Source: Gamarada debralockiae
Lineage: Eukaryota > Ascomycota > Leotiomycetes > Helotiales > Hyphodiscaceae
Reading direction: 5' to 3'
Length of the DNA stretch: 62,128 bases
NCBI GenBank assembly: GCA_002803225.1
Contig: NXFV01001260.1
Location: 1 to 62,128 of the forward strand
Numbering within the stretch: the first letter of the stretch is position 1; each line of letters opens with the position of its first letter. This document shows positions 46,820 through 58,758 of the stretch, in pieces. The position numbers and the translations under genes were made by a program. The notes under the pieces were generated by a model. That model saw nothing but the letters and a program-made list of their open reading frames with translations. It made no database searches and had not been told where the DNA came from.

Positions 46820-47698
46820 ACGTCCGTCCCTGCGTGGCGAAACGTACCCTGTAACGAAACAAATCTACAGTTTTGGAATCATAATTTTTTTCTTAATATG
46901 TACTGATACCGGGCTTCTCTCGCAGTCTTTCGACCTTTACAGACTCTGTCATCCGGAAGGTCATCTTCGAATTCGTCAGCAATTTGGCAAGAGGAGCGGA
47001 TTCTCCTCGGAGGCTTTGGCTAAAAATCGAAGAGGATCATTCTAGGTAGAGCGCAAGAGAGAAGAGCCAGAAGAATTGAAAAGCCGGAAGTGAAAGGTCA
47101 GAAGTGAAAGGCCGATTTTGTTGGCTGTGCGCACAAGGCCATTTTTCGCTCTAAACTTAATCGGAGAATGTCGGAAACACGGCAAGGCACGCGCCGCCAC
47201 AAACGTCCGCAGCCACGCTTAGCGGTGACAGATTTTTTAGAATTTTACTGAGGTTACTACAACCACACCACCACTGATCCGGATCCTTGATCGCTTGATT
47301 GGAGGAGGTATCAGCCTATGTGGCGATAGCGTATGACATGACGCGCTCCGGCCGCCACAAGACTAAGAATTACTATTTAGTATCGCGATGAAATTCGAAA
47401 ATATACATCTAATCGTTCTATAAGTTCAAAAGGCGAAAGGAGCCTGGTAGTGGTATCATAGGTCGAGAGGTCCTATTATACTAGAATGAGAGGCTCTCCA
47501 TATTTTAGGTACACGGCGATGACGTGATCGAAATTTTCGGAATTAATAGGTTAGGAGTGTTCGGGAGAGGCATATAACGTAAACTAAATAAAGATATATA
47601 GAAGTTCTGATATATTCACAGATTTGGAGTCGCTTGAATTCGAAGTACCTGCGATTTGTTTCGTTACAGGGTGCGTTTCGCCACGCAGGGACGGACGT
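46820..47698. mobile_element. Non-autonomous TIR element with TA target duplication (Tc1/mariner-like)
   Basis: An 879-bp element with terminal inverted repeats of about 46 bp: the left end (46820 on) starts ACGTCCGTCCCTGCGTGG and the right end, read on the other strand, is the same with one mismatch in about 46. It is flanked by TA on each side (46818-46819 and 47699-47700), the target duplication typical of Tc1/mariner/Fot transposons. No transposase frame lies inside, so it is a deletion derivative or MITE-like. Related ends occur at about 43826 and 44430. Confidence 0.8.
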
Positions 47699-47879
47699 TA
47701 GGCTCTGACAGAATATCCCTGACAGTTATTGACTTAGTTATTCGATCGGTATAATTGCTTATTTAGGTCAAACTTACGTTGCTGATACATAAAATTAATA
47801 ATCTTAGCACTAACTTACACCCTAAATTACTCGGTATTTAACCTTACGGCCACATACCTTGTAAGGGTATAAAACGCCA

Positions 47880-48773
47880 CTATTCGGGAACGAAATTCGA
47901 GATGTTCGCAGGGCGCAAGTTCTTGGCATCGCGAATGCGTTGCGATGCCTTGTCGCTTTGGGGTTGGTTGGGTTGATTCATTCCTCCTCCGAATGCTTGG
48001 GGTGATGCCGCTGGCATGACTGGTAGCTCATCAAGGCGTTGGATTTCCCGTCGGAGAGCTTGCGCGGCAACTTCATTCTCGGCCTCCTGAAGGAGTTTCT
48101 CAAGGTCTAAATAGTAGGGTCCTGCTTGTATGAGTCTTCGTTGGTCGGCTCTAACCTGTTCGAGTCTGTCTTGCTCAAATATTGCTGTTCAAATCTTACC
48201 TCCTCAAGTCTTGCCTCTTCCCGTCCTACCTGTTCAATTTTTTGCTGCTTTGTCCAGTCATGCAACTTGTTGATGCTCCTTTCCGAGCGGATAGAACACT
48301 TGTACATCTGGGGTGAAGAGATCTTGATCTAAACTACAGTGGGCTGATGGCAGTGACGGTAAAGAGATAGATGAAGGATCAACGAAACTCACTGGTTGTT
48401 GAACCGGGGACCGAGAAGAAGATATACCTCCGTCTGAACTTACCATTGATTCAGCCAATGTTGAAGTTGGAGCGGCGGCTTGGTTAGATGAGACGTTAGC
48501 ATAGCTGTAAGAGTTCAAGGTCGACTTAGCTGTAATATCCTTAATCATGACTCCGTCATAGTCCATTTGCCGTTGGTCGTCGAGTAATGTTGGATCTTCA
48601 GAGTATAGCCAAGAGCTTTCCTCTTCCGTCTCGGGTTGCTCTGCGCAAAAGTCGCCGAAGTCGAAGCCTTCAAGCTCTATCTTGGCAAATGCTTGATCAA
48701 AAAACCCTGCTCCCAGCTTTGGCGCAGAGTCGAAAGCTAAGAGCTCATCAGTAGTTTCTACTGAGTGGTCCAT
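47880..48773 (-). CDS. Hypothetical protein, acidic N-terminus and coiled-coil
   Basis: Not recognised. The first exon is certain: 48773-48306, an acidic and Ser-rich region with FGDFCAEQPETEEESSWLY and AAAPTSTLAESMVSSDGG. I infer two small introns (48305-48266 and 48229-48174) because they connect three frames without a shift. The result is a 265-aa protein with a Gln/Glu/Arg-rich coiled coil (QVRADQRRLIQAGPYYLDLE, then AENEVAAQALRREIQRLDEL) and a tail ending NFVPE. The 40-bp intron is short even for this organism. The composition resembles a transcription co-regulator, but nothing proves it. It lies at the edge of the transposon block and may be lineage-specific. Confidence 0.6.
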
Positions 48774-50294
48774 TGTGAGATATCCAGCAACGCGGCTGTA
48801 CTCAATCTGGTGACGTGATGAAAAGGTGGGGTAGAGTCACGATCCAGTCTTGAGTCATCGATGACGATTAAAAATTAATACTTGTGAATCGTTATAACCG
48901 TAATAATGAGAGATTGTCATGAATAGAAACAATGGGGATTGTACTGTTCATGAGGTATATATCCCCAGATGGTGTCATTGTTGAAGGAGCAGCTCGAATA
49001 AAGGGTATTAGAATCAAAGAGACAAGAAGATTGTTACGTCACTGAAGTAACAATCCTCATTGTCAAAATAAAGAGTGCAATGTTGAAAGGACTCTCCGAT
49101 TTCGTTGTCACTGGTGAGTCCAATGATCGACTTCTTGGGTTCTTCTGGGCTTCTCAGGAGGAACTAGAATCACCAGTGACAAATAATCACATCGAAGGGA
49201 GGCATTACTGACATCGACGCCAACGACCAGATTAGTTGTTGCGGGTTATTGGGAGCCTTTCGGGGTGCCGCCTAGAAACCGGAAGTTACAACGTTTTGGA
49301 ACGAGCTTTTGTGAAGACGATGAGTGGTGGATCCCTGCATGATTTCTTCGAAGTCTTGTCCTTATTGGCAATGCCTCCGTTTCCTATCAATGCCAAATCA
49401 GCCTCCTGTCAGCCATTAAATAGTAGATGGAGCTTCAAGAAATGCGGGAGAAGCAGCGGTCAGTAGGTCTCCAAGAAAGATCACATCATTGTTTATCAGA
49501 ACAGGTCTGTGATATGATTCAGGGTTTTCATCATGTTGCAGCTATGTATGTGGCGAGTTTCTACAATTGACTGTTTGTGGACAGAGAGGGGAGAATCTAA
49601 AAATAGACGTACCATGAAGAGTTGAGTGCCAACTTCATTATCTCCTTGTTGAGGTTAAAAGGTGTCCGTTGGTCCTTTGACGAGGCTCTTTGTTGCCCGA
49701 TTCAAAGCAAAAATTCATTGACTAGACTACTGATAGAAATTTCATTTGCGAATTGGGAGGAGGATGCGTCCTTTGCATCAGGTCACCGGGCAATATCAGG
49801 ACTTTTCTGTGGTATGGCAACTTTGCCAATAACTCTGTTGTAGATAGACGTGCTGCGGCCGAGACAGAACTACTTGCGGATTCCAAATCTGGTTCTGGGG
49901 ATCGAGTGATGTTTGTGAGTCGTGATGTTGCGTGGATGCTCGAAGTGAAGGATGAAAGGAAAATCTGGGGAGAGTAAATTTCAGGGTCTCTATCCCAGTC
50001 CCTGCGCTTAAAATGGTGGCTTACACGTGACCGGTTAAATCGTCATACCCACAAGGATAGGATCAACAAGGTCGGCAGTATACGAGGGAGAAGGTCGTTG
50101 GAACTTGGCCAGAGAAGAAGCATGCTCTCTGGCTTTCTCCAGCCATTCTACACGTTCGTTTCCAGATTAAAAATATTGAATCTTCAATTACCTATGCTCG
50201 GGAGCAATTGCGACCCTCTCAAACCTCCCTGAACTCGAAACCAACTACCAGGTACAACAGAGCCCGTTGAGAGAAATCGATCACAGCGATCAAC
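48774..50294. other. Intergenic region upstream of the DIP2-like gene
   Basis: About 1.5 kb between divergent genes. Frames at 49236-49466 and 49622-49843 are not convincing. The right 300 bp presumably contain the promoter and leader of the DIP2-like gene. Confidence 0.45.
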
Positions 50295-53200
50295 ATGGAG
50301 GGGAGCAATCCAGAATTACAGGCTAAGCTTGCAGAGCTTGAGCATGAACTGGAGGTTAGTTTCATTCTTCCCGATCACAATCAGAACAGTGTTTTGGATC
50401 TTGTCGCATGCGCCGCTGTGCTTTGACGGGAGCTGAAGATCGAAGATTGATATGGACCTATGAATGCTGATTTTTGCTGCATACAGGAAGGAGATATCAC
50501 AGAAAAGGGGTATGTTCATCCCCGATCATAGCAATCGAGGGTCTGGGGAATTTGTTTCTGATTGAGCTGCTGTAGGTATCAGAAACGTCGAACACTCTTG
50601 TTATCACAATTCCTCGGCAACTCGCCCGTGGCAGCAGAGCTGAAGGGCCTACGAATACATTCCCCCGATAATACCGCGCATCCATTGAATGATGGCTCTC
50701 GAAACGCCTCCCTTGCGGCTCTCAACTCGAATGCGAGGAATCAATACGGCCCTCGACCAGACATACCACCTCAATCACCTGCGAGATCAAGCTCTGGACG
50801 ATTAGACACAATGGCAAGTGATTATGGGAACTTTGCGAATCATCGAGCCCAGGACGGTCAAGGGTTTGCGCAAGGTGGACGACCAGAACAATTGCGATTA
50901 GGAGCCCACAATCCAGTGCAAAGAAAACCTTCATACGGCCAGGAATTATTCCTACCCAGTACGCCGCAGCTCGGAGGAGATTCGCCAGAGCCAACCATGA
51001 CGATGGCGTCAACGGTATCAGGCGCAAATTACGCATTCAACCCGGCGCATCAGGTTGGGTACAATGAAGAACAAGGTGGGATGTACGACCAAAGCCAGGC
51101 TGGCACAATGATGGACTCTCACGGAACCATGCTTGGTGAATCACAGCAGGGTTACTTCTCCGATTTTGCTGGCCAGCAGGCGTACGATGCCACGCCGAAT
51201 TCTTATGGTGGAGGCCCGCATAGATATTCTTCCAGCGATGCCTTTTCCCCAACGGCTGCGATGGCCCCACCGATGTTGACTACGAGCGACCTGCCTCCGC
51301 CAGCGGCACTCCAGTACCAAATGCCTTTAGAGCCACGAGAAGTACCATTTGCTGTATATGATCCACACGACGTAAATACGCCCATGTCCAAATTCGATAA
51401 TATCGCGGCAGTCTTAAGACATCGAAGCCGAACAACAGCAAAGGCGCCAGCGTATTGGGTATTGGACGGCAAGGGCAAGGAAACTTCGTCGATCACTTGG
51501 GACAAATTGAGTAGCAGAGCGGAGAAGGTTGCTCAAGTGATCAGAGATAAAAGCTCTCTGTATCGTGGAGATCGAGTTGCCTTGATATACCGGGACTCCG
51601 AGATCATCGATTTTGCCATCGCACTCCTTGGATGTTTCATCGCTGGAGTTGTGGCAGTTCCTATCAATGATCTCGAAGATTATGCGAAACTCAATGTCAT
51701 CTTGACTTCTACGCAAGCACATCTCGCACTTACAACTGATAACAATTTGAAAGCATTTCAGCGAGATATCACTACGCAAAAGCTCAATTGGCCTCGAGGA
51801 GTCGAATGGTGGAAGACGAACGAGTTCGGAAGCTTTCACCCCAAAAAGAAGGACGAAGTACCACCTCTGACAGTGCCAGACCTGGCCTACATTGAATTCT
51901 CGCGAGCTCCAACGGGAGACCTGCGTGGAGTGGTTATGAGCCATCGCACTATCATGCACCAAATGGCTTGTCTAAGTGCAATTATCTCGACAGTGCCAAC
52001 GGGTGCAGGTGGTGATACCTTCAATGCAAGTCTGAGGGACAAGAATGGGAGATTAATGACAGGCGGATCTAGTCGCGGCGAAATCCTGCTCTCTTACCTA
52101 GATCCTCGACAGGGAATCGGGATGATTCTCGGTGTTCTGTTGACTGTCTATGGTGGCCATACAACTGTATGGATGGAGAACAAAGCCGTTGAAACTCCCG
52201 GTCTTTACGCAAACTTGATCACAAAATACCGAGCTACTTTGATGCTCGCAGACTATCCAGGACTCAAGCGGGCAGCCTACAATTACCAACAAGATCCTAT
52301 GACGACAAGAAACTTCAAGAAAGGGATGGAACCAAATTTCCAACACGTAAAATTATGCTTGATAGATACTTTGACAGTGGATAGCGAGTTTCACGAAGTG
52401 CTTGCAGATCGTTGGCTTCGACCCATGCGAAATCCTAGAGCACGAGAATTAGTGGCACCCATGCTATGTCTTCCAGAACATGGCGGGATGGTGATTAGTA
52501 TGCGAGATTGGTTAGGCGGAGAGGAACGAATGGGATGTCCTTTGAAATTAGACATGGGATCTGACGCTGAGGACGAGGATGAGAAGCCAGAAGAGAAAGA
52601 AAAGCCTGCCAGCAATGGATTTGGAAGTTTGATCGGTGGCGGCACGACTACTCCCACACAACAAAAGGATAGGACAGAATTGAGCGAAGTTCTCCTCGAT
52701 AGGGAAGCCTTGAAATCAAACGAGGTCGTGGTGATTGCCATCGGAGAAGAAGCACGCAAGAAAGCCAATAGCGATCCTCAAACCGTGCGCGTAGGCGCAT
52801 TCGGATTTCCAATACCCGATGCTACAATGGCAATCGTTGATCCTGAAACTGGTCTCCTCGCCTCGCCTTATTCCGTAGGTGAAATTTGGGTCGATTCGCC
52901 ATCTCTTTCAGGTGGGTTCTGGGCACTACCAAAACACACTGAGCAGATTTTCCATGCTCGGCCGTACAAGTTTGAACAAGGAGATCCAACACCTATGATG
53001 GTGGAGCCGGAATTCCTACGGACCGGCTTATTGGGAACTGTAATTGAAGGAAAGATCTTTGTGCTCGGCTTGTATGAAGACCGATTGAGACAAAAGGTTG
53101 AATGGGTCGAACACGGCCACGAAATTGCTGAGCATCGATACTTCTTCGTGCAGCATATCATCGTGAGCATTATGAAGAATGTTCCGAAGATATACGATTG

Positions 53201-56157
53201 CTCAGCCTTTGACGTCTTTGTGAACGAGGAACATTTACCCATAGTGTTATTGGAGTCGCAGTCAGCATCAACAGCCCCGGCAACTTCTGGAGGACCTCCA
53301 CGGCAGCTCGATACTGCATTACTGGATTCGCTATCAGAAAGATGTATGGAAGTGTTGATGCAAGAGCATCATCTGAGGGTGTACTGCGTGATGATCACCG
53401 CTCCAAACACGTTGCCGAAGGTCCTCAAAAATGGCCGAAGGGAGATCGGCAACATGTTGTGCCGGCGGGAATTTGACCTGGGAAATTTGCCCTGCGTCCA
53501 TGTCAAGTTTGGTGTTGAGCGAGCAGTGCTCAACTTGCCCATTGGAGTTGACCCAATCGGTGGCATCTGGTCGCCTATCGCGTCCCAAACTCGAGAGGAT
53601 ATCTTATCACCTGGAGACAAGCAATATTCTGGCATTGATCGCCGTGAAGTGGTGATTGATGACCGAACATCAACTCCTCTCAACAATTTCTCCAGTATCG
53701 TTGACTTGCTACAATGGCGAGTAGCGCGGCAAGCGGAAGAGCTGTCTTACTGCACGATAGATGGCCGAGGCAAGGAGGGTAAAGGAATTACCTGGAAGAA
53801 ACTCGACACGAAGGTTGCCGCTGTGGCCATGTATCTGAAAAATAAGGTCAAGGTTCGAGCAGGAGATCATCTGATTCTCATGTACACGCACTCGGAAGAT
53901 TTCGTCTATGCTGTCCACGCGTGCTTCTGCTTGGGAGCTACCGCTATCCCAATGGCTCCGTTGGACCAGAATCGGTTGAATGAAGACGCTCCAGCCTTCC
54001 TTCACATGGTGGCAGACTATGCAGTGAAGGCTGTCCTCGTCAACCAAGATGTCGATCACCTCTTGAAGCAGAAGGCAGTTTCACAGCACGTGAAGCAATC
54101 TGCTCAGGTCTTGAAGGTCTCGGTACCCAATGTCTACAATACGACGAAGCCGCCCAAACAGAATAACGGATGTCGAGACCTTGGTCTGACCATGCAGCCC
54201 AGTTGGGTTCAAACAGGGTATCCCGTCTTAGTTTGGACTTACTGGACACCAGATCAGCGACGAATCGCTGTTCAGCTTGGCCACGACACTATTATGGGCA
54301 TGTGCAAGGTACAGAAAGAAACTTGTCAAATGACAAGTTCACGACCAGTTCTCGGATGTGTTCGAAGTACAAGTGGCCTTGGCTTCATACACTCATGTCT
54401 TATGGGCGTCTTCGTGGGAGCTCCTACCTACCTAGTCTCGCCCGTCGAGTTCGCGCAAAATCCTATTTCACTCTTCTTGACGCTCTCAAGGTACAAGATC
54501 AAGGACACGTACGCAACACCTCAGATGCTGGATCATGCGATGGCTATTATGCCAGGCAAGGGATTCACTCTGCATGAACTCAAGAACATGATGATCTCAG
54601 CCGAAGGACGACCTCGCGTGGACGTCTTCCAGAAGGTCCGACTTCACTTTGCAACAACTGGCCTTGACCGGACGGCCATCAATACCATCTACTCCCACGT
54701 GCTCAACCCGATGATTGCATCTCGATCATACATGTGTATCGAGCCGATCGAATTATGGTTAGATACCCAGGCACTGCGGAGAGGCATGATCTACCCCGTT
54801 GATCCAGACTCGGATCCCAAAGCTCTCTTGATTCAAGATTCTGGTATGGTACCAGTTTCAACACAAATAGCAATCGTGAATCCCGAGAGCAGAGCCTTGT
54901 GCCATGACGGTGAGTATGGCGAGATCTGGGTGGAGTCGGAGGCTTGTGTGAAGGCATTCTACCTCTCCAAAGATCCGTTTGATTCTGAGCGGTTCGACGG
55001 CCGCACTGTTGATGGAGATCCAAACGTCCAGTATGTCCGCACCGGAGATCTTGGCTTCTTGCACAACGTCAGCCGACCAATTGGTCCCAACGGTGCTCAA
55101 GTCGACATGCAAGTCCTCTTCGTGCTGGGCAGCATCGGCGAGACCTTCGAAATCAATGGGTTGAGCCACTTCCCAATGGACATCGAGTATTCCGTCGAGA
55201 AGTGCCATCGCAATATCGTTCCAGGAGGCTGGTAAGTTCTCACCCTCCGCTTCCGAACCCAACTAACACCTTGCCAGCGCCGTATTCCAAGCAGGCGGCC
55301 TAATCGTCGTGCTCGTCGAAGTTGGCCGAAAAGCCTACCTTGCATCCATCGTCCCAGTAATCGTAAACGCCATTCTCAACGAACACCAAATCGTAGTCGA
55401 CATAGTGGCCTTCGTCAACAAAGGCGACTTCCCCCGTTCCCGTCTCGGCGAGAAACAACGCGGCAAGATCCTCGCTTCCTGGGTAACACGCAAGATGCGC
55501 ACAATGGCACAATTTGGTATTCGCGATGCCGACTCTGCGCTGTCGGATGTGACTGAGACAATGGAACCGAGATCTGGGATCGCGAGTCCGAGGAATGGGA
55601 ATGGGAGTGTCATTGCGAGTAGTTTGAGAAATGCGGAGGTTGCGCCGCAGATTATTGAGGAGAATGAGATGGAACGACAGCAGGTGCAGACTCAGAATAG
55701 TTTCGTGCCGCTCCCTATTGGCATTAGCGAAATGCCCGCTCAAAACAACGACGACTCGCTCATGGGCTCACCGACTGGTGAACGCAACGGGGCGTCCACG
55801 AAATCCAGCGATACCGCTATGGATACTAGAAAGAATTATTTCGAGCTCTCGAGCAATAATGAATATGATCCTGAGAAGAATAATTTTATGGATGGGTTGG
55901 GAGGAGAGGAGTTTAATATCCCGGGTTTCTCGACAGGGGAACAGCCTGATGCGCCGCCGCCGAAGGTTGGGCCGAAGCCGGGGAATAGGGGTAGTTTGCC
56001 TGCTGTTGATGGACGGGATGGGGATTTGTGGAGTTTGCCGAGTCAGCAGAGGCAGGGTGGGGGTGGGCTGAGGGTGCAGAATGCGGGGAGTGAGGGGGAT
56101 GAGGATGAGGGCTGGAAGAATGAAGCTATTATGCACATGAATCTCGCTGGGAGATAG
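50295..56157 (+). CDS. DIP2/Cmr2-like protein: DMAP1-binding domain plus two AMP-binding domains
   Basis: Fungal homologue of Disco-interacting protein 2 (yeast Cmr2, fission yeast Mug62), a large double adenylation-domain protein related to fatty-acyl-AMP ligases. Exons 50295-50354, 50487-50509, 50576-55231 and 55278-56157 join to 1,872 aa. The DMAP1-binding domain is at residues about 5-45 (LAELEHELEEGDITEKGYQK) and is split by a 23-nt exon. The first AMP-binding domain is about 290-930 and the second about 1065-1640. The P-loop-like motifs are degenerate (EFSRAPTGDLRGVVMSH in the first). The first domain has RTGLLG where RTGDLG is normal; the second keeps YVRTGDLGF. The C-terminal 200 residues are low-complexity. 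DIP2 proteins are linked to lipid (diacylglycerol) homeostasis; the fungal role is inferred. Confidence 0.92.
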
Positions 56158-56552
56158 ACGGCGAGGGACGAATAGCTTTGGGAAAGGGGAGTGAGGGATG
56201 GGTAAGAGATAGATGAGTGGCATGATACTGGCATGATTGCATAATGGTGTATGTATTGCTGGGATTGATGTTCGGAAGCGTTGGATTCACGTCGTTAATG
56301 GCATGGGTGTTTGTGTATTTTGGCATGGTATGGTAGCGATGGATTGCATGACATGAGATAGGCCGTCAGATAGCGCAGACTTATAAAACTACAGTTTCAA
56401 CGTGCTGAAACGTAAAGATTCTTGATGTCTATTATTTCAGACATCGGTCTGGAATCAAATTCGCTATCCACATGTGCTCGTACTTATACAGGATCTGTCA
56501 AAGCAGGATCGGAGAATCTCTAAACCCATAACCCGAATGTACTCAAACCAAA
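56158..56552. other. Convergent 3' regions
   Basis: This gap separates the stop codons of the convergent DIP2-like and phosphatidylserine decarboxylase genes and must hold both terminators. No gene is seen. Confidence 0.5.
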
Positions 56553-58352
56553 TCACGAATCATCAACCCACCCCAAAGCCTGCCCCATCTTAACCTTCTG
56601 CCCCTTCTCAACCGCCCAATTCCACCCACCCTTCCTCTTCTTCCTCTCCCCCATCCACCCCTCATCCAAGCTCGGCCGTTGCCCCTTCGGCGCCTCAAAC
56701 ACCAGTACCACCGTACTCCCCAACTGGAACCCGCCCATCTCCTCTCCCCTCCTCAACGCATAGCCATGTAGAATCGGACTAGCGGCTTCATACGTCGCTT
56801 CCACGAACCCACTATACGGTTCGCCTCTCTTCGCGGCTTCTTCCGCAGCCCGATCAGCTTCCGTGTCGGTTGTTAAAGAGTTCGTGCGTAATTCGCTATC
56901 GAAGTTTATTTTTATGGATCCCACGTTCGTGGCGCCAACGGGGATGAAGGAGAAGAATCCCCAGCGCCAGCGGCCGAGGAGGACAACGCGCTCGTTGAGC
57001 GTGAAGAGGCCGGGAAGGGTGCGTTGTAGGTATGGGGAGACGCTGTAAAGTTCGCCTGCGAAGTGGCGGCGCTTTTCGACTACCCAGGCGGTTGGGGAAT
57101 GGAAACGGTGATAGTCGCCTGGTGCGAGGTAGACGACCACGTAGTAGAGTGCTGTTCGATGCTCGGAGGTAAGGCGTGAGTACCAAGGTCTTTCGCCCAG
57201 TGCAAGATCTGCGCGAACTTCTGCTTCGGATGCTGCCTTTGGCATGGTTGATGCATCTCTTGTCTTCCTTCCTTCTTGCTTCTGCGGTGGTCCTGAGAGG
57301 AGGTTCGGCAGTGTGTAGCTGATTCCGTTGACGGTTGCGAATTCCTCATCCTGTCTTATGACTTCCTCGTCACCTTCATGGTAGATGGCCTTGCTTTGCT
57401 TCGGCGCATCCTTTTTGGGAGTGAAGATGCTAACGGGATTCGAGGGATTGGGGGAGGTGTCTGGCTTGGTGGTTCCAAGGAGTGCGTCGAGACTGTATGT
57501 CATTCCCTTAACTTGTTCCACTTCACCGCTCTCAATGGTGCCAAATTGGAGGACTCGACCGTCGGCGGGTGAAAGGAGGGCATTTTGATTGGGATCAAGG
57601 GGTCGGACACCTGGTTTTAGGGTGCGGTAGAAGAAAGATGCGAGGTTGGGGTATACGTGAAGATCGGGTTCTGATACTTCTGAAAGACTGCGTTATGATT
57701 AGCTTGTGCGAAGTAGGTGGTGAGGGGGTATGTGCCGTACTTGACACCGAAAATGTAGGAATATAACTTAAAACCGGGAACTCGTAAATAGTAAGGTATC
57801 TCGAGTTCGTTAAATTTGCCCCATAATCGTGACATGGCCTTCAATGGCAGAGTGGACATAACTTGGACTTGCCTGGCAATGTCGTTAACAGGAGCCCAAT
57901 AACGTGAGCTTGAATACGAACCATGGTCCCGTCGGTTTAATCCTCTGCCTCCTCTTCGGTCTCCCTTCTGACTCTCCATCACTACCGTTCCCCCCAGATC
58001 CTGTACTCCTCACATATCCATCGTCTTCCCACTCTTCCTCTCGCCTTGCTTTCTCCCGCTCATTAACTCGGTATAATTGAGCGAGGCCGATAAATCCAAT
58101 TCCCAACCAAACAGGTATAGGATACCATTTTATTTTCGTCTCACTGAGAGCTTTCCGTAACCTTGTTCCAAAGGATCCATTATAATTGGGCTGCTGTCGA
58201 TACAGCTTGGTGGAGGACGAGAAGAGTCGCGATTTGTGACATCGGCATATGCATTGTCCTTGCGGGATGAGAATTGGGATTTGTCGTAGCGCGTGGGGAT
58301 GAGCATGAGCGAGACGCGGCCTCGTGTATGCTACTATGGCCTGTGTTGCCAT
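56553..58352 (-). CDS. PSD1: Mitochondrial phosphatidylserine decarboxylase proenzyme
   Basis: Converts phosphatidylserine to phosphatidylethanolamine at the inner mitochondrial membrane. Exons 58352-57922, 57872-57741 and 57687-56553 join to 565 aa. An Arg/Ser-rich presequence ([18 protein letters not shown], later [10 protein letters not shown]) fits mitochondrial import, followed by a hydrophobic helix ([16 protein letters not shown]). The autocatalytic cleavage motif LGST (nt about 56713-56724, Ser near residue 511) yields the pyruvoyl group. [29 protein letters not shown] and [12 protein letters not shown] are conserved. An in-frame ATG 12 codons upstream (58388) is an alternative start. 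Splice sites were chosen to keep [14 protein letters not shown] and [14 protein letters not shown]; this requires GTTCGT and GTACGG donors. Confidence 0.93.
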
Positions 58353-58758
58353 TTGGAAAGGTAGACTAAAGAATGGCTGTAGATGCACAACTTCTATCCT
58401 ATCTCGTCTTCATGGTCCTTGAAAGCTGGGGGATGGGGATGGGGATGGGGATGGGGACGGGGATGCTATGACGACTGAGGTGCTTAAGACCGAGAAAATA
58501 AAACCGCTTCGGGTCGACACCGCCTTCCCCTTTCAGCTCACAAGCCGGAAGCTGTGTACGTGGAACATCAGCACAAGCAAGCTGCTCTGTCTTCTTCAAT
58601 GGACGGACAATCATTCCATCAAATTCTCCCATGGTTGACCTTCGCTCCTCTCTGATGTTTAGGTGAATACACAATCACAGTGACACAACACCCTTCTTCG
58701 TTCACAAGGTTCCCAAACTCACTCGACACTTGTCCACCAACAGCTTCAACAAACAACC
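58353..58758. promoter_or_regulatory. Bidirectional promoter of PSD1 and HERP-like gene
   Basis: A 406-bp gap separates the divergent start codons of a phospholipid synthesis gene and an ER quality-control gene. It contains a G-rich hexamer repeat near the PSD1 side. The right part, CA/CT-rich, looks like the leader of the plus-strand gene. Confidence 0.55.
58429..58464 (+). repeat. (GGGGAT)n repeat, potential G-quadruplex
   Basis: Six consecutive GGGGAT-type units (one reads GGGGAC) lie 77-112 bp upstream of the PSD1 start codon. Each unit has four Gs separated by two bases, which satisfies the common G-quadruplex pattern on the plus strand. PSD1 mRNA, if it extends here, would carry the C-rich strand. 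Confidence 0.7.

Noticed and set aside
55300..55743. 147-codon minus-strand frame inside the DIP2-like gene
   Set aside because: It is an antisense shadow of the last exon, whose sense frame continues the conserved protein.
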